Source: Flavobacteriales bacterium
GTDB taxonomy: Bacteria > Bacteroidota > Bacteroidia > NS11-12g > UBA9320
DNA: 64,000 nucleotides
Reading direction: 5' to 3'
Assembly: GCA_020635455.1 (NCBI GenBank)
Contig: JACJZT010000004.1
Location: 248,001-312,000, forward strand
Position numbers and translations under genes: made by a program. This document shows, one piece after another, positions 17,797 to 26,669 of the stretch. Every line of letters starts with the position of its first letter. Within the stretch, counting starts at the first letter, position 1. The notes under the pieces are model-generated. The model was not told the DNA's origin and did not search any database. It saw only the letters and a list, made by a program, of their open reading frames with translations.

Positions 17797-19110
17797 ATGA
17801 ACAACCCAAAAATAGTAGTAGGACTCGATATCGGAACCACAAAGATCTGCGCCATTGTAGGTCGCGCCAACGAATATGGAAAAGTTGATATTCTTGGTAT
17901 TGGAAAGGTTCCTTCAAATGGGGGTGTAACTCGAGGTATAGTGTCAAACATCGACCGTACAGTGGCTGCCATTACCGAAGCCATCAATATGGCTCAGGAA
18001 GTTGCCAATGTCAATATCCGCAACGTCCAGGTCGGAATTGCAGGGGCTCATATCAGTAGTTTGCAGCACAGGGGTATGTTGATTCGAAATGACTCGGAAA
18101 AGGAAATTGACCGTTCTGATCTTGAAAAACTCGAGGCTGACATGTATAAACTGGCCGTAAAGCCGGGAGACAAGATCTTGCATGTAATACCTCAGGATTA
18201 TATGGTTGACGATGAACCGGGAATAACTTACCCTATAGGTATGTCCGGAGTAAAACTTGAAGGAAATTTTCACATCATAACCGGGCAAATTACCGCCGCA
18301 AAAAACATTTATAAATGCGTTGAAAAAACCGGATTAAAAGTGTCAGACCTGACTCTTGAACCCTTAGCTTCAGCCATGTCTGTGCTAAGTGAAGAGGAAA
18401 TGGAAGCCGGAATCGTTTTGGTGGATATAGGAGGAGGAACGACCGATGTTGCCATTTTTCACGAAAATATAATAAGACACACAGCTGTAATTCCTTATGG
18501 TGGCAATATTATAACCGAAGACATTAAAGAAGGTTGTAATGTGGTGAAACATCATGCAGAATCCTTGAAAACCAAATTTGGTTCGGCTTTGGCAAGTGAA
18601 GCCTCGGATAACGAAATAATTACCATCCCCGGATTAAAGGGAAGGGATCCAAAGGAAATATCCGTTAAAAACCTTGCGAGGATCATACAAGCCAGAATGT
18701 CGGAAATTCTTGAATTGGTTTATTTTGAAATTAAGTCTTCCGGACTTGAAAAGAAACTTGCCGGAGGGATCGTACTTACCGGTGGAGGTGCAATGCTAAA
18801 GCACATTACGCATCTCGCTTCATTGGAAACCGGTCTTGATGCACGAGTTGGATACCCAAACGAACACATAGCAAAAGGCCTTGTTGACGAGGTGAAAAGT
18901 CCTATATATGCAACAGGAATTGGTTTGGTGATGAAAGGTTTGCAATCCTCTTTTTTAGGTGATAATCTGCCAATAGAAGAAAGTGAAGTTGACGAAAAAA
19001 GTGCGAATGCACAATCGGGAAAAGGCAAGTCCAAATGGATCAAATTTGATATTGACATCCTGAAAAACTGGTTTAAGGATGATGGTGAATTCACCGATTT
19101 TGAAAAATAA
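17797..19110 (+). CDS. ftsA: Cell division protein FtsA
   Basis: FtsA is the actin-like ATPase that tethers FtsZ to the membrane. The 437-residue protein has the phosphate-1 loop GLDIGTTKICAIVG near residues 9-22, the phosphate-2 motif VDIGGGTTDVAIF, the SHS2 (1c) domain between them, and the adenosine motif VLTGGGAML. The C-terminal region after about residue 385 is acidic and low in complexity; it ends in KSKWIKFDIDILKNWFKDD, a plausible amphipathic membrane-targeting helix. It starts one base after the ftsQ stop. Confidence 0.95.
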   Translation: MNNPKIVVGLDIGTTKICAIVGRANEYGKVDILGIGKVPSNGGVTRGIVSNIDRTVAAITEAINMAQEVANVNIRNVQVGIAGAHISSLQHRGMLIRNDSEKEIDRSDLEKLEADMYKLAVKPGDKILHVIPQDYMVDDEPGITYPIGMSGVKLEGNFHIITGQITAAKNIYKCVEKTGLKVSDLTLEPLASAMSVLSEEEMEAGIVLVDIGGGTTDVAIFHENIIRHTAVIPYGGNIITEDIKEGCNVVKHHAESLKTKFGSALASEASDNEIITIPGLKGRDPKEISVKNLARIIQARMSEILELVYFEIKSSGLEKKLAGGIVLTGGGAMLKHITHLASLETGLDARVGYPNEHIAKGLVDEVKSPIYATGIGLVMKGLQSSFLGDNLPIEESEVDEKSANAQSGKGKSKWIKFDIDILKNWFKDDGEFTDFEK

Positions 19111-19118
19111 AAAGCATT

Positions 19119-20486
19119 ATGGCAAATTTTAAAGTTGAACTACCAAAAGAAAAATCCTCCATCATAAAAGTAATTGGTGTTGGCGGAGGTGGCGGTAATG
19201 CTGCCAATTATATGTACAAAGAAGGTATAAAGGGTGTTGACTTTATTATTTGCAATGCCGATCGTCAGGCTCTGGAGGCCAGTCCTATCCCAAACAAGAT
19301 CCAGATTGGGGGTGATCTTACCGATGGACGTGGAGCAGGTTCAAATCCTGAAGTGGGCCGGCAAGCCGCCGAAAGTAGCATCGACGACATTATTGAATCC
19401 CTGGGAATCAACACTCAAATGGTTTTTGTTACCGCAGGTATGGGAGGAGGTACAGGTACCGGAGCAGCACCGGTAATCGCAAGAGTTGCCAAAGAAATGG
19501 GGATATTAACCGTGGGAATTGTTACCACTCCTTTCTCCTTTGAAGGACCTAAAAGAAAGGAAGCTGCCGAAAAGGGACTCGCCGAAATGAAGGAAGTTGT
19601 TGATTCCTTATTGATCATTTCAAACGACCGCATAAAAGAAATCTTTGGAAACCTGATCATAACTCAGGCTTTTAGTTATGCCGATAATATTCTTACAACC
19701 GCTGCAAAAGGTATTGCTGAGATCATAACCATAGCCGGTAGCATTAATGTTGATTTTGAAGATGTTAAAACGGCCATGAGAAACAGCGGTGTGGCTATTT
19801 TGGGCAAAGGAGAAGCTGAAGGGGAAGGAAGATCCCTGAAGGCTGCTGAACAAGCATTAAACTCACCTTTGCTTAACGATAACAAAATCGAGGGCGCAAA
19901 CAATCTATTGATCAATATAACTCATGGCGACGACGAGTTGACCATGGATGAATATTATGAAATAAATGAATACTTTCAGGAAAAAGCAGGAAAAGATGCC
20001 AATCTTAAATGTGGATTGTGTGCAGATCCTTCCCTTGGAAAACAAATTTCGGTAACGGTTATTGCAACCGGATTCCACACCAACGAAAATTCTTATAAAC
20101 AAGAATTAACAGAGGAAAAAGAAGTTCAAACTTCAGTTGAGGACACTACTACTAAAGAAGAGGTAAATGAGGAAATCAGATATTTATCACTGGATCCGGA
20201 TAAAGAAAGCAGCGTTTCAGCCCAAAATTCAGACTTAGAACGTAAAAAGGTGGATGAACTTGTTTCCAGACTGAGAAACCTGCGTGATTTGAGTGCCAAA
20301 TCGAAGACTGAATCCGGAAGAGAAGAATTGGAGAACATTCCGGCGTTTGAACGAAAGAACATAAAACTGGAAGAAATTAATCATTCATCAGAATCAAACG
20401 TTTCGAGGTTTTCACTTATTGAAGATACGGAGCGCAAAACAGAACTTAAATCAACAAACTCGTTCTTACACGACAACGTTGATTGA
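19119..20486 (+). CDS. ftsZ: Cell division protein FtsZ
   Basis: FtsZ is the tubulin-like GTPase that forms the division ring. The 455-residue protein has the N-terminal nucleotide loop VIGVGGGGGNAANYM, the tubulin signature at G109-GGTGTG115, and the T7 synergy segment NVDFEDVKTAM. After the globular core (to about residue 315) comes a long charged linker of about 125 residues, then a short C-terminal peptide ending FLHDNVD. That tail differs from the E. coli peptide but is usual for Bacteroidota as I know it. It ends the dcw operon, with a hairpin terminator 42 nt downstream. Confidence 0.97.
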   Translation: MANFKVELPKEKSSIIKVIGVGGGGGNAANYMYKEGIKGVDFIICNADRQALEASPIPNKIQIGGDLTDGRGAGSNPEVGRQAAESSIDDIIESLGINTQMVFVTAGMGGGTGTGAAPVIARVAKEMGILTVGIVTTPFSFEGPKRKEAAEKGLAEMKEVVDSLLIISNDRIKEIFGNLIITQAFSYADNILTTAAKGIAEIITIAGSINVDFEDVKTAMRNSGVAILGKGEAEGEGRSLKAAEQALNSPLLNDNKIEGANNLLINITHGDDELTMDEYYEINEYFQEKAGKDANLKCGLCADPSLGKQISVTVIATGFHTNENSYKQELTEEKEVQTSVEDTTTKEEVNEEIRYLSLDPDKESSVSAQNSDLERKKVDELVSRLRNLRDLSAKSKTESGREELENIPAFERKNIKLEEINHSSESNVSRFSLIEDTERKTELKSTNSFLHDNVD

Positions 20487-20527
20487 GTAATAAATTTTTT
20501 TTCATAGGCATTAGAATTTATAGAACG

Positions 20528-20556
20528 GGACGCTGTGAAGCGTCCTTTTCTATTTT
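20528..20556 (+). terminator. Rho-independent terminator of the dcw operon
   Basis: Stem GGACGC (20528-20533), a 6-nt loop and GCGTCC (20540-20545) form a perfect 6-bp hairpin, followed by TTTTCTATTTT. It lies just after ftsZ and before the convergent FAH-family gene. Confidence 0.8.
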
Positions 20557-20581
20557 ATGTTAATCCTAAATCTTTTTTTGT

Positions 20582-21592
20582 TCAGGCTGTTGCAGAATTC
20601 TTTTTTAATTCAAGAATTGAAAAATCCGAATCTGATCTTTTTATGGTATTGCTGAGAAGCCCCAATCCGGTAATTTCCATTTCTACAAGATCTCCATCTT
20701 TAAGCCACTGAGGTTTATATTCAGGATCGTTTAGCAGGCCTGTACCATTAAGTTCTAAAAAACAACCGGTTCCGACGGTACCTGAACCTATAACGTCTCC
20801 GGGATAAATATCCACTCCGTAGGCACATCTTTCAATGATCTCTGCAAAAGTCCAGTCCATGTCCGACATATTTCCCCTGCTCACTTCTACCCCATTCACT
20901 CTGCAAATCATTTCCAGATCGTACGAATTACCTGTATGACCTGGTTTGCATGGAACTTTATAGGGCTCAAGTTCATCCGGAGTTACCAGCCAGGGGCCTA
21001 TGACGGTACTAAAATCCTTTCCTTTGGCAGGACCGAGATTCAACATCATTTCTTCCATTTGTAAGGTTCTGGCGCTCATATCATTCATGATCATATAACC
21101 GGCGATATACCGGTCTGCTTCCTCGGCTTTGATGTTTCTGCCTTTTTTTCCAATAACGATCGAAGCCTCTAGTTCAAAGTCAAGTTTATGAAAATGATCG
21201 GGCATACATTCGATGGTACCCGGGCCCTGAATTGCATTATGATTTGTGAAATAAAAAATCGGGTACTCATCAAATTGAGGGATCATATCCACCTTCCGGT
21301 TTCGGCGCGCTGCTGCCACATGTTGTCTGAAAGCATATCCATCCCTGCAACTGCTTGGGTTCGGCACCGGAGCCAAAAGCTCTGCTCCTGCCTGATCGAT
21401 GCCTTCGTTTGATTCGCTAATGGAAGCCACCACATTTTTTGCAAGGTCCATTAATTCTTCACCGCCTTCCAGAAACGATCTCATGTTGTCGGGAATTTCT
21501 GAATTTAAGGCATTCAGATCATAGATCTTATTATTGGCCAATACGCCTAATTTAGACTGATCCTTATGATTTAAAAAGGTCACTAATTTCAT
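20582..21592 (-). CDS. Fumarylacetoacetate hydrolase (FAH) family protein
   Basis: The 336-residue protein belongs to the FAH family of metal-dependent C-C hydrolases and decarboxylases. Visible family parts are the metal-site segment LDFELEASIVIG, a MNDMSARTLQ loop and the C-terminal GDVIGSGTVGTG. It has an N-terminal extension typical of the longer bacterial fumarylacetoacetase-like group. The substrate cannot be read from sequence. It lies divergent to kynureninase and near other kynurenine genes, so a 4-oxalocrotonate decarboxylase-type step is possible; tyrosine-pathway fumarylacetoacetase is the other main option. The ATG lies 5 nt from a -7 box. Confidence 0.8.
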   Translation of the reverse strand: MKLVTFLNHKDQSKLGVLANNKIYDLNALNSEIPDNMRSFLEGGEELMDLAKNVVASISESNEGIDQAGAELLAPVPNPSSCRDGYAFRQHVAAARRNRKVDMIPQFDEYPIFYFTNHNAIQGPGTIECMPDHFHKLDFELEASIVIGKKGRNIKAEEADRYIAGYMIMNDMSARTLQMEEMMLNLGPAKGKDFSTVIGPWLVTPDELEPYKVPCKPGHTGNSYDLEMICRVNGVEVSRGNMSDMDWTFAEIIERCAYGVDIYPGDVIGSGTVGTGCFLELNGTGLLNDPEYKPQWLKDGDLVEMEITGLGLLSNTIKRSDSDFSILELKKNSATA

Positions 21593-21597
21593 GCCCG

Positions 21598-21605
21598 CAA
21601 AGGTA
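21598..21605 (-). promoter_or_regulatory. Putative -7 promoter element for the FAH-family gene
   Basis: The minus strand reads TACCTTTG, then 5 nt, then the ATG at 21592. If used, the mRNA would be leaderless or nearly so. Confidence 0.45.
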
Positions 21606-21664
21606 AAACTATAATAAGTAAGAACTAAATTAATTGCATTTAAAAATTAGCCCGCGTATTCATA

Positions 21665-21695
21665 TTGAATAATATACCCACGTTTTATATGTTTG
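21665..21695 (+). promoter_or_regulatory. Putative promoter of kynureninase gene (-33 and -7)
   Basis: TTG (21665-21667), a 20-bp spacer and TATGTTTG (21688-21695) match the Bacteroidota -33/-7 arrangement, 47 nt before the TTG start codon of kynU. Confidence 0.55.
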
Positions 21696-21742
21696 CAGAG
21701 TTGAAACATTTCAATTTTTTCAACCTTTAATCATTCAATTCT

Positions 21743-22999
21743 TTGAACACATTCGAAAACTCAGAAAATTTTGCGAATCAACTTGATGAGTCCGATTCCT
21801 TATCCCATTTTAGAAATGAATTTCTATTTCCTCAACTTAAAGGCAAGCAAGCCATTTACCTGACAGGTAATTCACTGGGATTGCAACCAAAATCGGTGAG
21901 AGATGCACTGGATGTGGAATTAAAGGATTGGGAACATTTCGGTGTAGATGGTCATTTTTCGGGAACTAATCCGTGGTTTCACTATCACAAGTTTTTAAAT
22001 GAGAAAGCTGCAAAAATTGTTGGCGCATTGCCGCACGAAGTTGTGGTAATGAACAACCTGACCGTAAATCTGCATTTAATGATGGTTAGCTTTTACAGGC
22101 CAAGCAAAGAAAAGTATAAAATAATCATGGAGGCAGGTGCCTTTCCATCCGATCAGTATGCGATGGAATCTCAGGTAAGGTTTCACGGCTTTGATCCGGA
22201 AGATGCAATTATTGAGATCGCTCCCCGAAAGGGTGAACATAATCTGAGAATGGAAGATATTTTGGAAACCATTGATAAGAATGCCGATAAAACAGCATTG
22301 ATCATGTTCAGTGGTGTTCAGTATTACACCGGACAAGCCTTTGACATACAAAAAATAACTTCCAAAGGTCATGAATATGGGATAACCGTTGGATTTGATC
22401 TTGCCCATGCAGCCGGCAATATACTTCTGGACTTGCATCAGTGGGATGTGGATTTTGCAGTCTGGTGTGGCTATAAATATCTGAATTCAGGTCCCGGAGG
22501 CGTTTCCGGTGTATTTGTACACGATCGTTTTGCCAACCGACCGGATCTGCCGCGCTTTGCGGGATGGTGGGGACATAAAGAGTCGGAAAGATTTCTCATG
22601 AAGAAAGGGTACATCCCTGAATTCGGTGCAGCCGGTTGGCAATTAAGCAACGCTCCTGTACTTACGATGGCGGTTCACAAAGCTTCGCTGGAAATATTCA
22701 ATAAGGCAGGAATGCAAGCGCTGGTTGAAAAGAGCAAAAAGATCACCTCTTACCTTGAATACATCCTTAAGTCAACTGCTCCGGAACTGAACATTATTAC
22801 TCCTGCCTTGGAACGCGGTAGTCAGCTTTCTATACTAACCAATGATAATGGCAAAAAACTATTTAATCATCTGGAAATGAATCATATTTTGGCAGACTGG
22901 AGAGAACCAAATGTCATCAGAATGGCTCCTGTACCACTTTACACTTCATATAAAGATGTTTATTGCGTTGGTTTAGCGTTATCCACTTTCGGGAAATAA
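21743..22999 (+). CDS. kynU: Kynureninase
   Basis: Kynureninase is a PLP enzyme that cleaves L-kynurenine to anthranilate, or 3-hydroxykynurenine to 3-hydroxyanthranilate, plus alanine. The 418-residue protein has the substrate-site segment YLTGNSLGLQPK, the GVQYYTGQ loop, the D-x-A-H motif in GFDLAHAAGN and the PLP lysine K245 in WCGYKYLNSGPGG. The start appears to be TTG at 21743; no ATG lies upstream in frame after the promoter. The nearby 3-hydroxyanthranilate dioxygenase gene suggests that 3-hydroxykynurenine is the physiological substrate. Tryptophan dioxygenase, formamidase and kynurenine monooxygenase genes are not in the window. Confidence 0.95.
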   Translation: MNTFENSENFANQLDESDSLSHFRNEFLFPQLKGKQAIYLTGNSLGLQPKSVRDALDVELKDWEHFGVDGHFSGTNPWFHYHKFLNEKAAKIVGALPHEVVVMNNLTVNLHLMMVSFYRPSKEKYKIIMEAGAFPSDQYAMESQVRFHGFDPEDAIIEIAPRKGEHNLRMEDILETIDKNADKTALIMFSGVQYYTGQAFDIQKITSKGHEYGITVGFDLAHAAGNILLDLHQWDVDFAVWCGYKYLNSGPGGVSGVFVHDRFANRPDLPRFAGWWGHKESERFLMKKGYIPEFGAAGWQLSNAPVLTMAVHKASLEIFNKAGMQALVEKSKKITSYLEYILKSTAPELNIITPALERGSQLSILTNDNGKKLFNHLEMNHILADWREPNVIRMAPVPLYTSYKDVYCVGLALSTFGK

Positions 23000-23044
23000 A
23001 TAAAGGTTTTAAAACCAATAAAAGTTTTCAGCGTTTCTTTATAT

Positions 23045-23052
23045 TAAATTTG
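23045..23052 (+). promoter_or_regulatory. Putative -7 promoter element for the methyltransferase gene
   Basis: TAAATTTG is a full TAnnTTTG match, 34 nt before the ATG at 23087. No -33 element was recognised. Confidence 0.4.
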
Positions 23053-23086
23053 CCAAAATCTAATTGCTCGGAAAGTATTTGATTAA

Positions 23087-23788
23087 ATGTTGCTCAAGAA
23101 TGTATTCTTTCGATTTGTAAAGAAGTTAAACCCTTTAAACAATCCTAAAAAAATTGCCGGTCAACTGAGGAATCCAAATGGCAAACTTGGAAACCTGGTT
23201 GCTCGTAAAATGAATGAGAGCAATGCCCTTTTGTACGATCTTACTTATAAAATGATGAACGTTTCTGAGGGTGAAAGCGTACTCGAAATTGGGTGTGGCA
23301 ATGGAAATTTCTTTCAAAAATTGCTGGGTAAGGCAGATGAACTGAACTTATATGGTTTAGATTCTTCCGAATTGATGGTACAAACCGCTCGGGAATTTAA
23401 TGAAAGCATCATAAACGATGGAAAACTTGAAATTATCCATTCAACTTCTTCCGCTATTCCCTTTGAATCAAATTTTTTTGATAAGATCTTTTGCATCAAT
23501 GTGGTATACTTTTGGGAAAGTGCTGAAGAAAATTTGTTTGAGATCTTAAGGGTTCTTAAGCCGGGAGGTAAATTTTATGCTTCCATTCGTTTAAAAGAAA
23601 GCATGGAAATTTTTCCTTTCACAAAACATGGCTTTAAAATGTACGACCATTTAAGCTGGAAAAAAGAACTTTTAAATCACCACTTTGAAGAGATCGAATA
23701 TGAATTGCTTACAGAAAAAGGTCTGGAATTCAACGGGCTAAAATACGATCTTAAATCTGCCTGCATATCCGGTACAAAGCCTTTTTAG
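23087..23788 (+). CDS. Class I SAM-dependent methyltransferase
   Basis: The 233-residue protein has a class I methyltransferase fold: SAM motif I VLEIGCGNGNFFQKLLG near residue 65, an acidic end to strand 2 (LYGLDSSELMV), motif post-II IPFESNFFDKIFCINVVYFW and a RVLKPGGKFYAS segment. This pattern is the Methyltransf_11/UbiE-like group, which acts on small molecules or lipids. The substrate is unknown. The first 45 residues are basic and not part of the core fold. It has its own -7 box and ends 2 nt from the convergent ACMSD gene. Confidence 0.8.
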   Translation: MLLKNVFFRFVKKLNPLNNPKKIAGQLRNPNGKLGNLVARKMNESNALLYDLTYKMMNVSEGESVLEIGCGNGNFFQKLLGKADELNLYGLDSSELMVQTAREFNESIINDGKLEIIHSTSSAIPFESNFFDKIFCINVVYFWESAEENLFEILRVLKPGGKFYASIRLKESMEIFPFTKHGFKMYDHLSWKKELLNHHFEEIEYELLTEKGLEFNGLKYDLKSACISGTKPF

Positions 23789-23790
23789 GT

Positions 23791-24825
23791 TCATTGCTGT
23801 TCTAAGTTCAGGAACTCCATCAGGTTGTTCTTGAATAATTTATCCTTCTGATGGATACTTAAGGTTTGATCCTGTTCTATGAACTGACCATGCTGCAAAT
23901 CCCCTAATGGAAAAGGATAGTCAGTACCATAAACGATCCTGTTTTCTCCAAAAACATCCATAATATTATATAGAGCCTTACTGTCATGAGTAATTCCGTC
24001 GACCCAAAATTGCCCCATGTATTCTCTTGGGTCCTTAACATCATTGAGATTAACCAAATCCGGCCTGCAATGCCAACCATGTGAAATCCGGCCCAAGGTA
24101 CCGGCAAACGAACCTCCACCGTGAGCGATCATTACCCTGAGTTTTGGAAACTTATCAAAAATACCACCGAAGATCAAGTTGCAAATTGCCCTCGACTCTT
24201 CGGCAGGCATACCAACAAGCCATGGCAACCAGTACTTTCGCATTTCGTTTTCTCCCATCATGTTCCAGGGGTGAATAAAAATGCTCATGTTCAGCGACTC
24301 AGCAGCTTCAAAAATCGGGATCAAAGAATCGTCGTCCAGGTTCACTCCATCAATGTTGGAGCCTATTTCTATACCCGGCATTCCAAGATCTGCAATTCTC
24401 TCAAGTTCGATCAAAGCCAAAGGAGTATCTTGCATGGGTAAGGTTCCTAAGCCAATGAAACGATCCGGGTATTGTTTCTGTATGCTCAGTAAGTGGTTGT
24501 TTAAAAACCGACTCCATTCAGCCGTATGTTCAGGCTGAGCCCAGTAGTTGAACAGAACAGGAATGGTACAAAGAACCATCATGTCAACATTATGACTGTC
24601 CATGTCTTTGATGATGGCTTCAGGATCCCAGCAATTTCTTTTGACCCTCCTGAAAAAAACCCCATCATCTCTCATCATTTTCTTCGTGTCCGTTTCGGGT
24701 TCGTCTTCAAGATAAATAAAACCTTTATAGCCATATTTTTCAGAAAGAATCGGCCAGGTTTCCGGCATTATGTGCGCATGGCTGTCAATTTTCTTTACAT
24801 GCGAAGGAATTATTGGTCTGCTCAA
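23791..24825 (-). CDS. 2-Amino-3-carboxymuconate-6-semialdehyde decarboxylase (ACMSD)
   Basis: ACMSD decarboxylates the ring-opened product of 3-hydroxyanthranilate to 2-aminomuconate semialdehyde, diverting it from quinolinate and NAD synthesis. The 344-residue amidohydrolase is close to the roughly 335-residue family length. Zinc ligands are visible: H-A-H in KIDSHAHIMPE, histidine in FIHPWNMMG, and the final aspartate in VYGTDYPFPLG. The segment MIAHGGGSFAGTLGRISHGW is characteristic of the family. The start seems to be TTG at 24825, 25 nt after the dioxygenase gene; the two form an operon in pathway order. Confidence 0.93.
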   Translation of the reverse strand: MSRPIIPSHVKKIDSHAHIMPETWPILSEKYGYKGFIYLEDEPETDTKKMMRDDGVFFRRVKRNCWDPEAIIKDMDSHNVDMMVLCTIPVLFNYWAQPEHTAEWSRFLNNHLLSIQKQYPDRFIGLGTLPMQDTPLALIELERIADLGMPGIEIGSNIDGVNLDDDSLIPIFEAAESLNMSIFIHPWNMMGENEMRKYWLPWLVGMPAEESRAICNLIFGGIFDKFPKLRVMIAHGGGSFAGTLGRISHGWHCRPDLVNLNDVKDPREYMGQFWVDGITHDSKALYNIMDVFGENRIVYGTDYPFPLGDLQHGQFIEQDQTLSIHQKDKLFKNNLMEFLNLEQQ

Positions 24826-24850
24826 CTGATTGGATTGAAAAACGGGTTAA

Positions 24851-25381
24851 TCAGGTAAATCGTTCATCGGTGTCCATAACATGGCCACATTTTTTACAGG
24901 TTCTGAGCTCAATGGAATTGTAAAACTCCTTAAACCTCGGAAAAAAATCCGATTCGATATCGTTCAAAGGGAAATAAGATTCATAAAGCTTGTTATTGCA
25001 ATTTTCACAAAACCACATGAGTCCATCCTTCATCTTGCTCAGATCTCTTTTGAGCTCAATTACCAGTCCCATTGTTCCTTCAGGGCGAATGGGAGAATGA
25101 GGCACATTGGCAGGTAATAAGAACATCTCCCCTTCCCTTATAGTAATTTCAACGGGTTTTCCGTCTTCCTGTATTTTTACGGAAACGTCACCTTCAAGTT
25201 GGTAGAACAACTCTTCGGTTTCGTTAAAATGGTAGTCTTTGCGTGCGTTAGGACCCGCAACCATCATTACGATATAATCGCCGGCCTCGGCATATAAATT
25301 GCGGTTTCCTACAGGTGGTTTCATTAAATGCCGGTTCTCCTCTATCCACTTGGAAACGTTAAAAGGTCTTCTTACGGTCAT
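24851..25381 (-). CDS. 3-Hydroxyanthranilate 3,4-dioxygenase
   Basis: This cupin enzyme uses Fe(II) and O2 to open 3-hydroxyanthranilate to 2-amino-3-carboxymuconate semialdehyde, the substrate of the next gene product. The 176-residue protein has the cupin metal site in DYHFNETEELFYQLEGDV (His and Glu ligands) with the third ligand in PANVPHSP. The C-terminus carries two C-x-x-C pairs (CENC and CKKC), the rubredoxin-like second iron site found in bacterial enzymes and missing from animal ones. The ATG start is unambiguous. It leads a two-gene operon with ACMSD. Confidence 0.95.
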   Translation of the reverse strand: MTVRRPFNVSKWIEENRHLMKPPVGNRNLYAEAGDYIVMMVAGPNARKDYHFNETEELFYQLEGDVSVKIQEDGKPVEITIREGEMFLLPANVPHSPIRPEGTMGLVIELKRDLSKMKDGLMWFCENCNNKLYESYFPLNDIESDFFPRFKEFYNSIELRTCKKCGHVMDTDERFT

Positions 25382-25561
25382 GATCTTTTTTAAAAATCGA
25401 AATTATTTAAAAAAAATCAAAATAGGGCTAAAATCTGTTTTAAAAGTAAATTAAATAGCAAAATAAAAGGTGATTATATCTGGATAAATGTGTTGGTTTG
25501 CAGTTTGAACAAAAAACCATCCGAGATTGTTATTATTTAACAAATTGCTCGGGATAACACT

Positions 25562-26101
25562 ATGGAACCCAACAGATTTCTATTTAAACTCACTGCCATT
25601 TTTATACAATTCATTCTGATTGCAATCGTATTTTTTCCATTGATATATTTAGGACAACTTATCAAATACAATTTTGAGATACAAAACGTGGCGATACTCA
25701 AAGTTATCTTTCTTTCAATAGCATTCGCAATGCCGTTTGCTGTGGCAAATGCCTTCGCATTTGCTAAATTTCAAAGAATGGAATTAGACTATTATCTTAA
25801 GTCCAGGCAAAAGCATAAAATCACCATGCAAAACAATGCAGAAAACATACTCAATAACCTTTTAAGCACTGAGAAGGAAAAGCCATTCTGGACCCTTGTT
25901 TCCAAATCGAGTGATGAAATTGAACTTTCTGTCAAAAGCTTAATGGTGAGCGATAAGGTTAAAGTAAAACTAAAAAACCTCGCGGATAATTCATGTGAAA
26001 TGACAATTGAAAGCAAGCCAAAACAGTCGTATCTTTTCCTTGATTTCGGAAGAAATTACCGCAATATTTTACAGGTGATGACAGCCTCAAACGGACAATG
26101 A
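25562..26101 (+). CDS. Membrane protein of unknown function with two helices
   Basis: I do not recognise this 179-residue protein. It has two predicted membrane helices (about residues 8-35 and 42-68) and then a soluble domain of about 110 residues, probably cytoplasmic, with alternating beta-strand-like segments (KPFWTLVSKSSDEIELSVKS, CEMTIESKP). It ends 7 nt before the flavin reductase gene, so they are likely cotranscribed. No TAnnTTTG match was found in the 180 nt before the ATG. Confidence 0.6.
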   Translation: MEPNRFLFKLTAIFIQFILIAIVFFPLIYLGQLIKYNFEIQNVAILKVIFLSIAFAMPFAVANAFAFAKFQRMELDYYLKSRQKHKITMQNNAENILNNLLSTEKEKPFWTLVSKSSDEIELSVKSLMVSDKVKVKLKNLADNSCEMTIESKPKQSYLFLDFGRNYRNILQVMTASNGQ

Positions 26102-26108
26102 TACATTT

Positions 26109-26669
26109 ATGAAAACCACAATACTTTCAGGTTCATCACGACCCGACAATAAAACCATACGTCTTGCGCATGCAATTCAAAACCAAACACAAAATTCCAA
26201 AATAGTCGACTTCAAAGGATACGACATTCCTTTCCCCAATGGGGGTGATGTTGATCCTAATAATTTAAGTCCCTTTCAATCAGAATTGATCGGTTCGTTA
26301 AAAGAATCGCTGGTTGTATTTGTTCTTACCCCCGAATACAACTGGTTTCCCTCGGCTGAATTGGTCAATATGGTGCATCAGCTTGCTAACAGAAACCACA
26401 TGGAGATCTTCAATAATAAAGTTTTTGCATTTTGTGGTGTATCTTCAGGCGGTGGTGGCCGGTTGCCGATCGTTCAGTTAAGTTATATGTTCGACAAGAT
26501 CCTCAATGTTTTTAATATGGACTCTGTAACTAGTCCCAAAAAATTTGAAGCCAGATACATTTCCTCGGTTTTAGATGAGCAAGGCAACTCGTTGGGGAGC
26601 AGTGAATTTGACAAAGGTTTGAAAGACTTTATCGACTATACATATAAGATAGCCAGGCGATGGCATTAA
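26109..26669 (+). CDS. NAD(P)H-dependent FMN reductase family protein
   Basis: The 186-residue flavodoxin-fold protein has the FMN phosphate loop ILSGSSRPDNKTIRLA at the N-terminus, the TPEYNWFPSAELVNMVHQL segment near residue 78 (family P-E-Y-N motif) and a second FMN-contact loop, GVSSGGGGR, near residue 115. Such enzymes reduce FMN or quinones with NAD(P)H. The physiological substrate is unknown. It follows the two-helix membrane protein by 7 nt and overlaps the convergent gene by 4 nt. Confidence 0.85.
   Translation: MKTTILSGSSRPDNKTIRLAHAIQNQTQNSKIVDFKGYDIPFPNGGDVDPNNLSPFQSELIGSLKESLVVFVLTPEYNWFPSAELVNMVHQLANRNHMEIFNNKVFAFCGVSSGGGGRLPIVQLSYMFDKILNVFNMDSVTSPKKFEARYISSVLDEQGNSLGSSEFDKGLKDFIDYTYKIARRWH

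Noticed and set aside
23004..23015. 12-bp palindrome GGTTTTAAAACC after kynureninase
   Set aside because: It has no loop and no U-run, so it is unlikely to be a terminator; short AT palindromes are common here.
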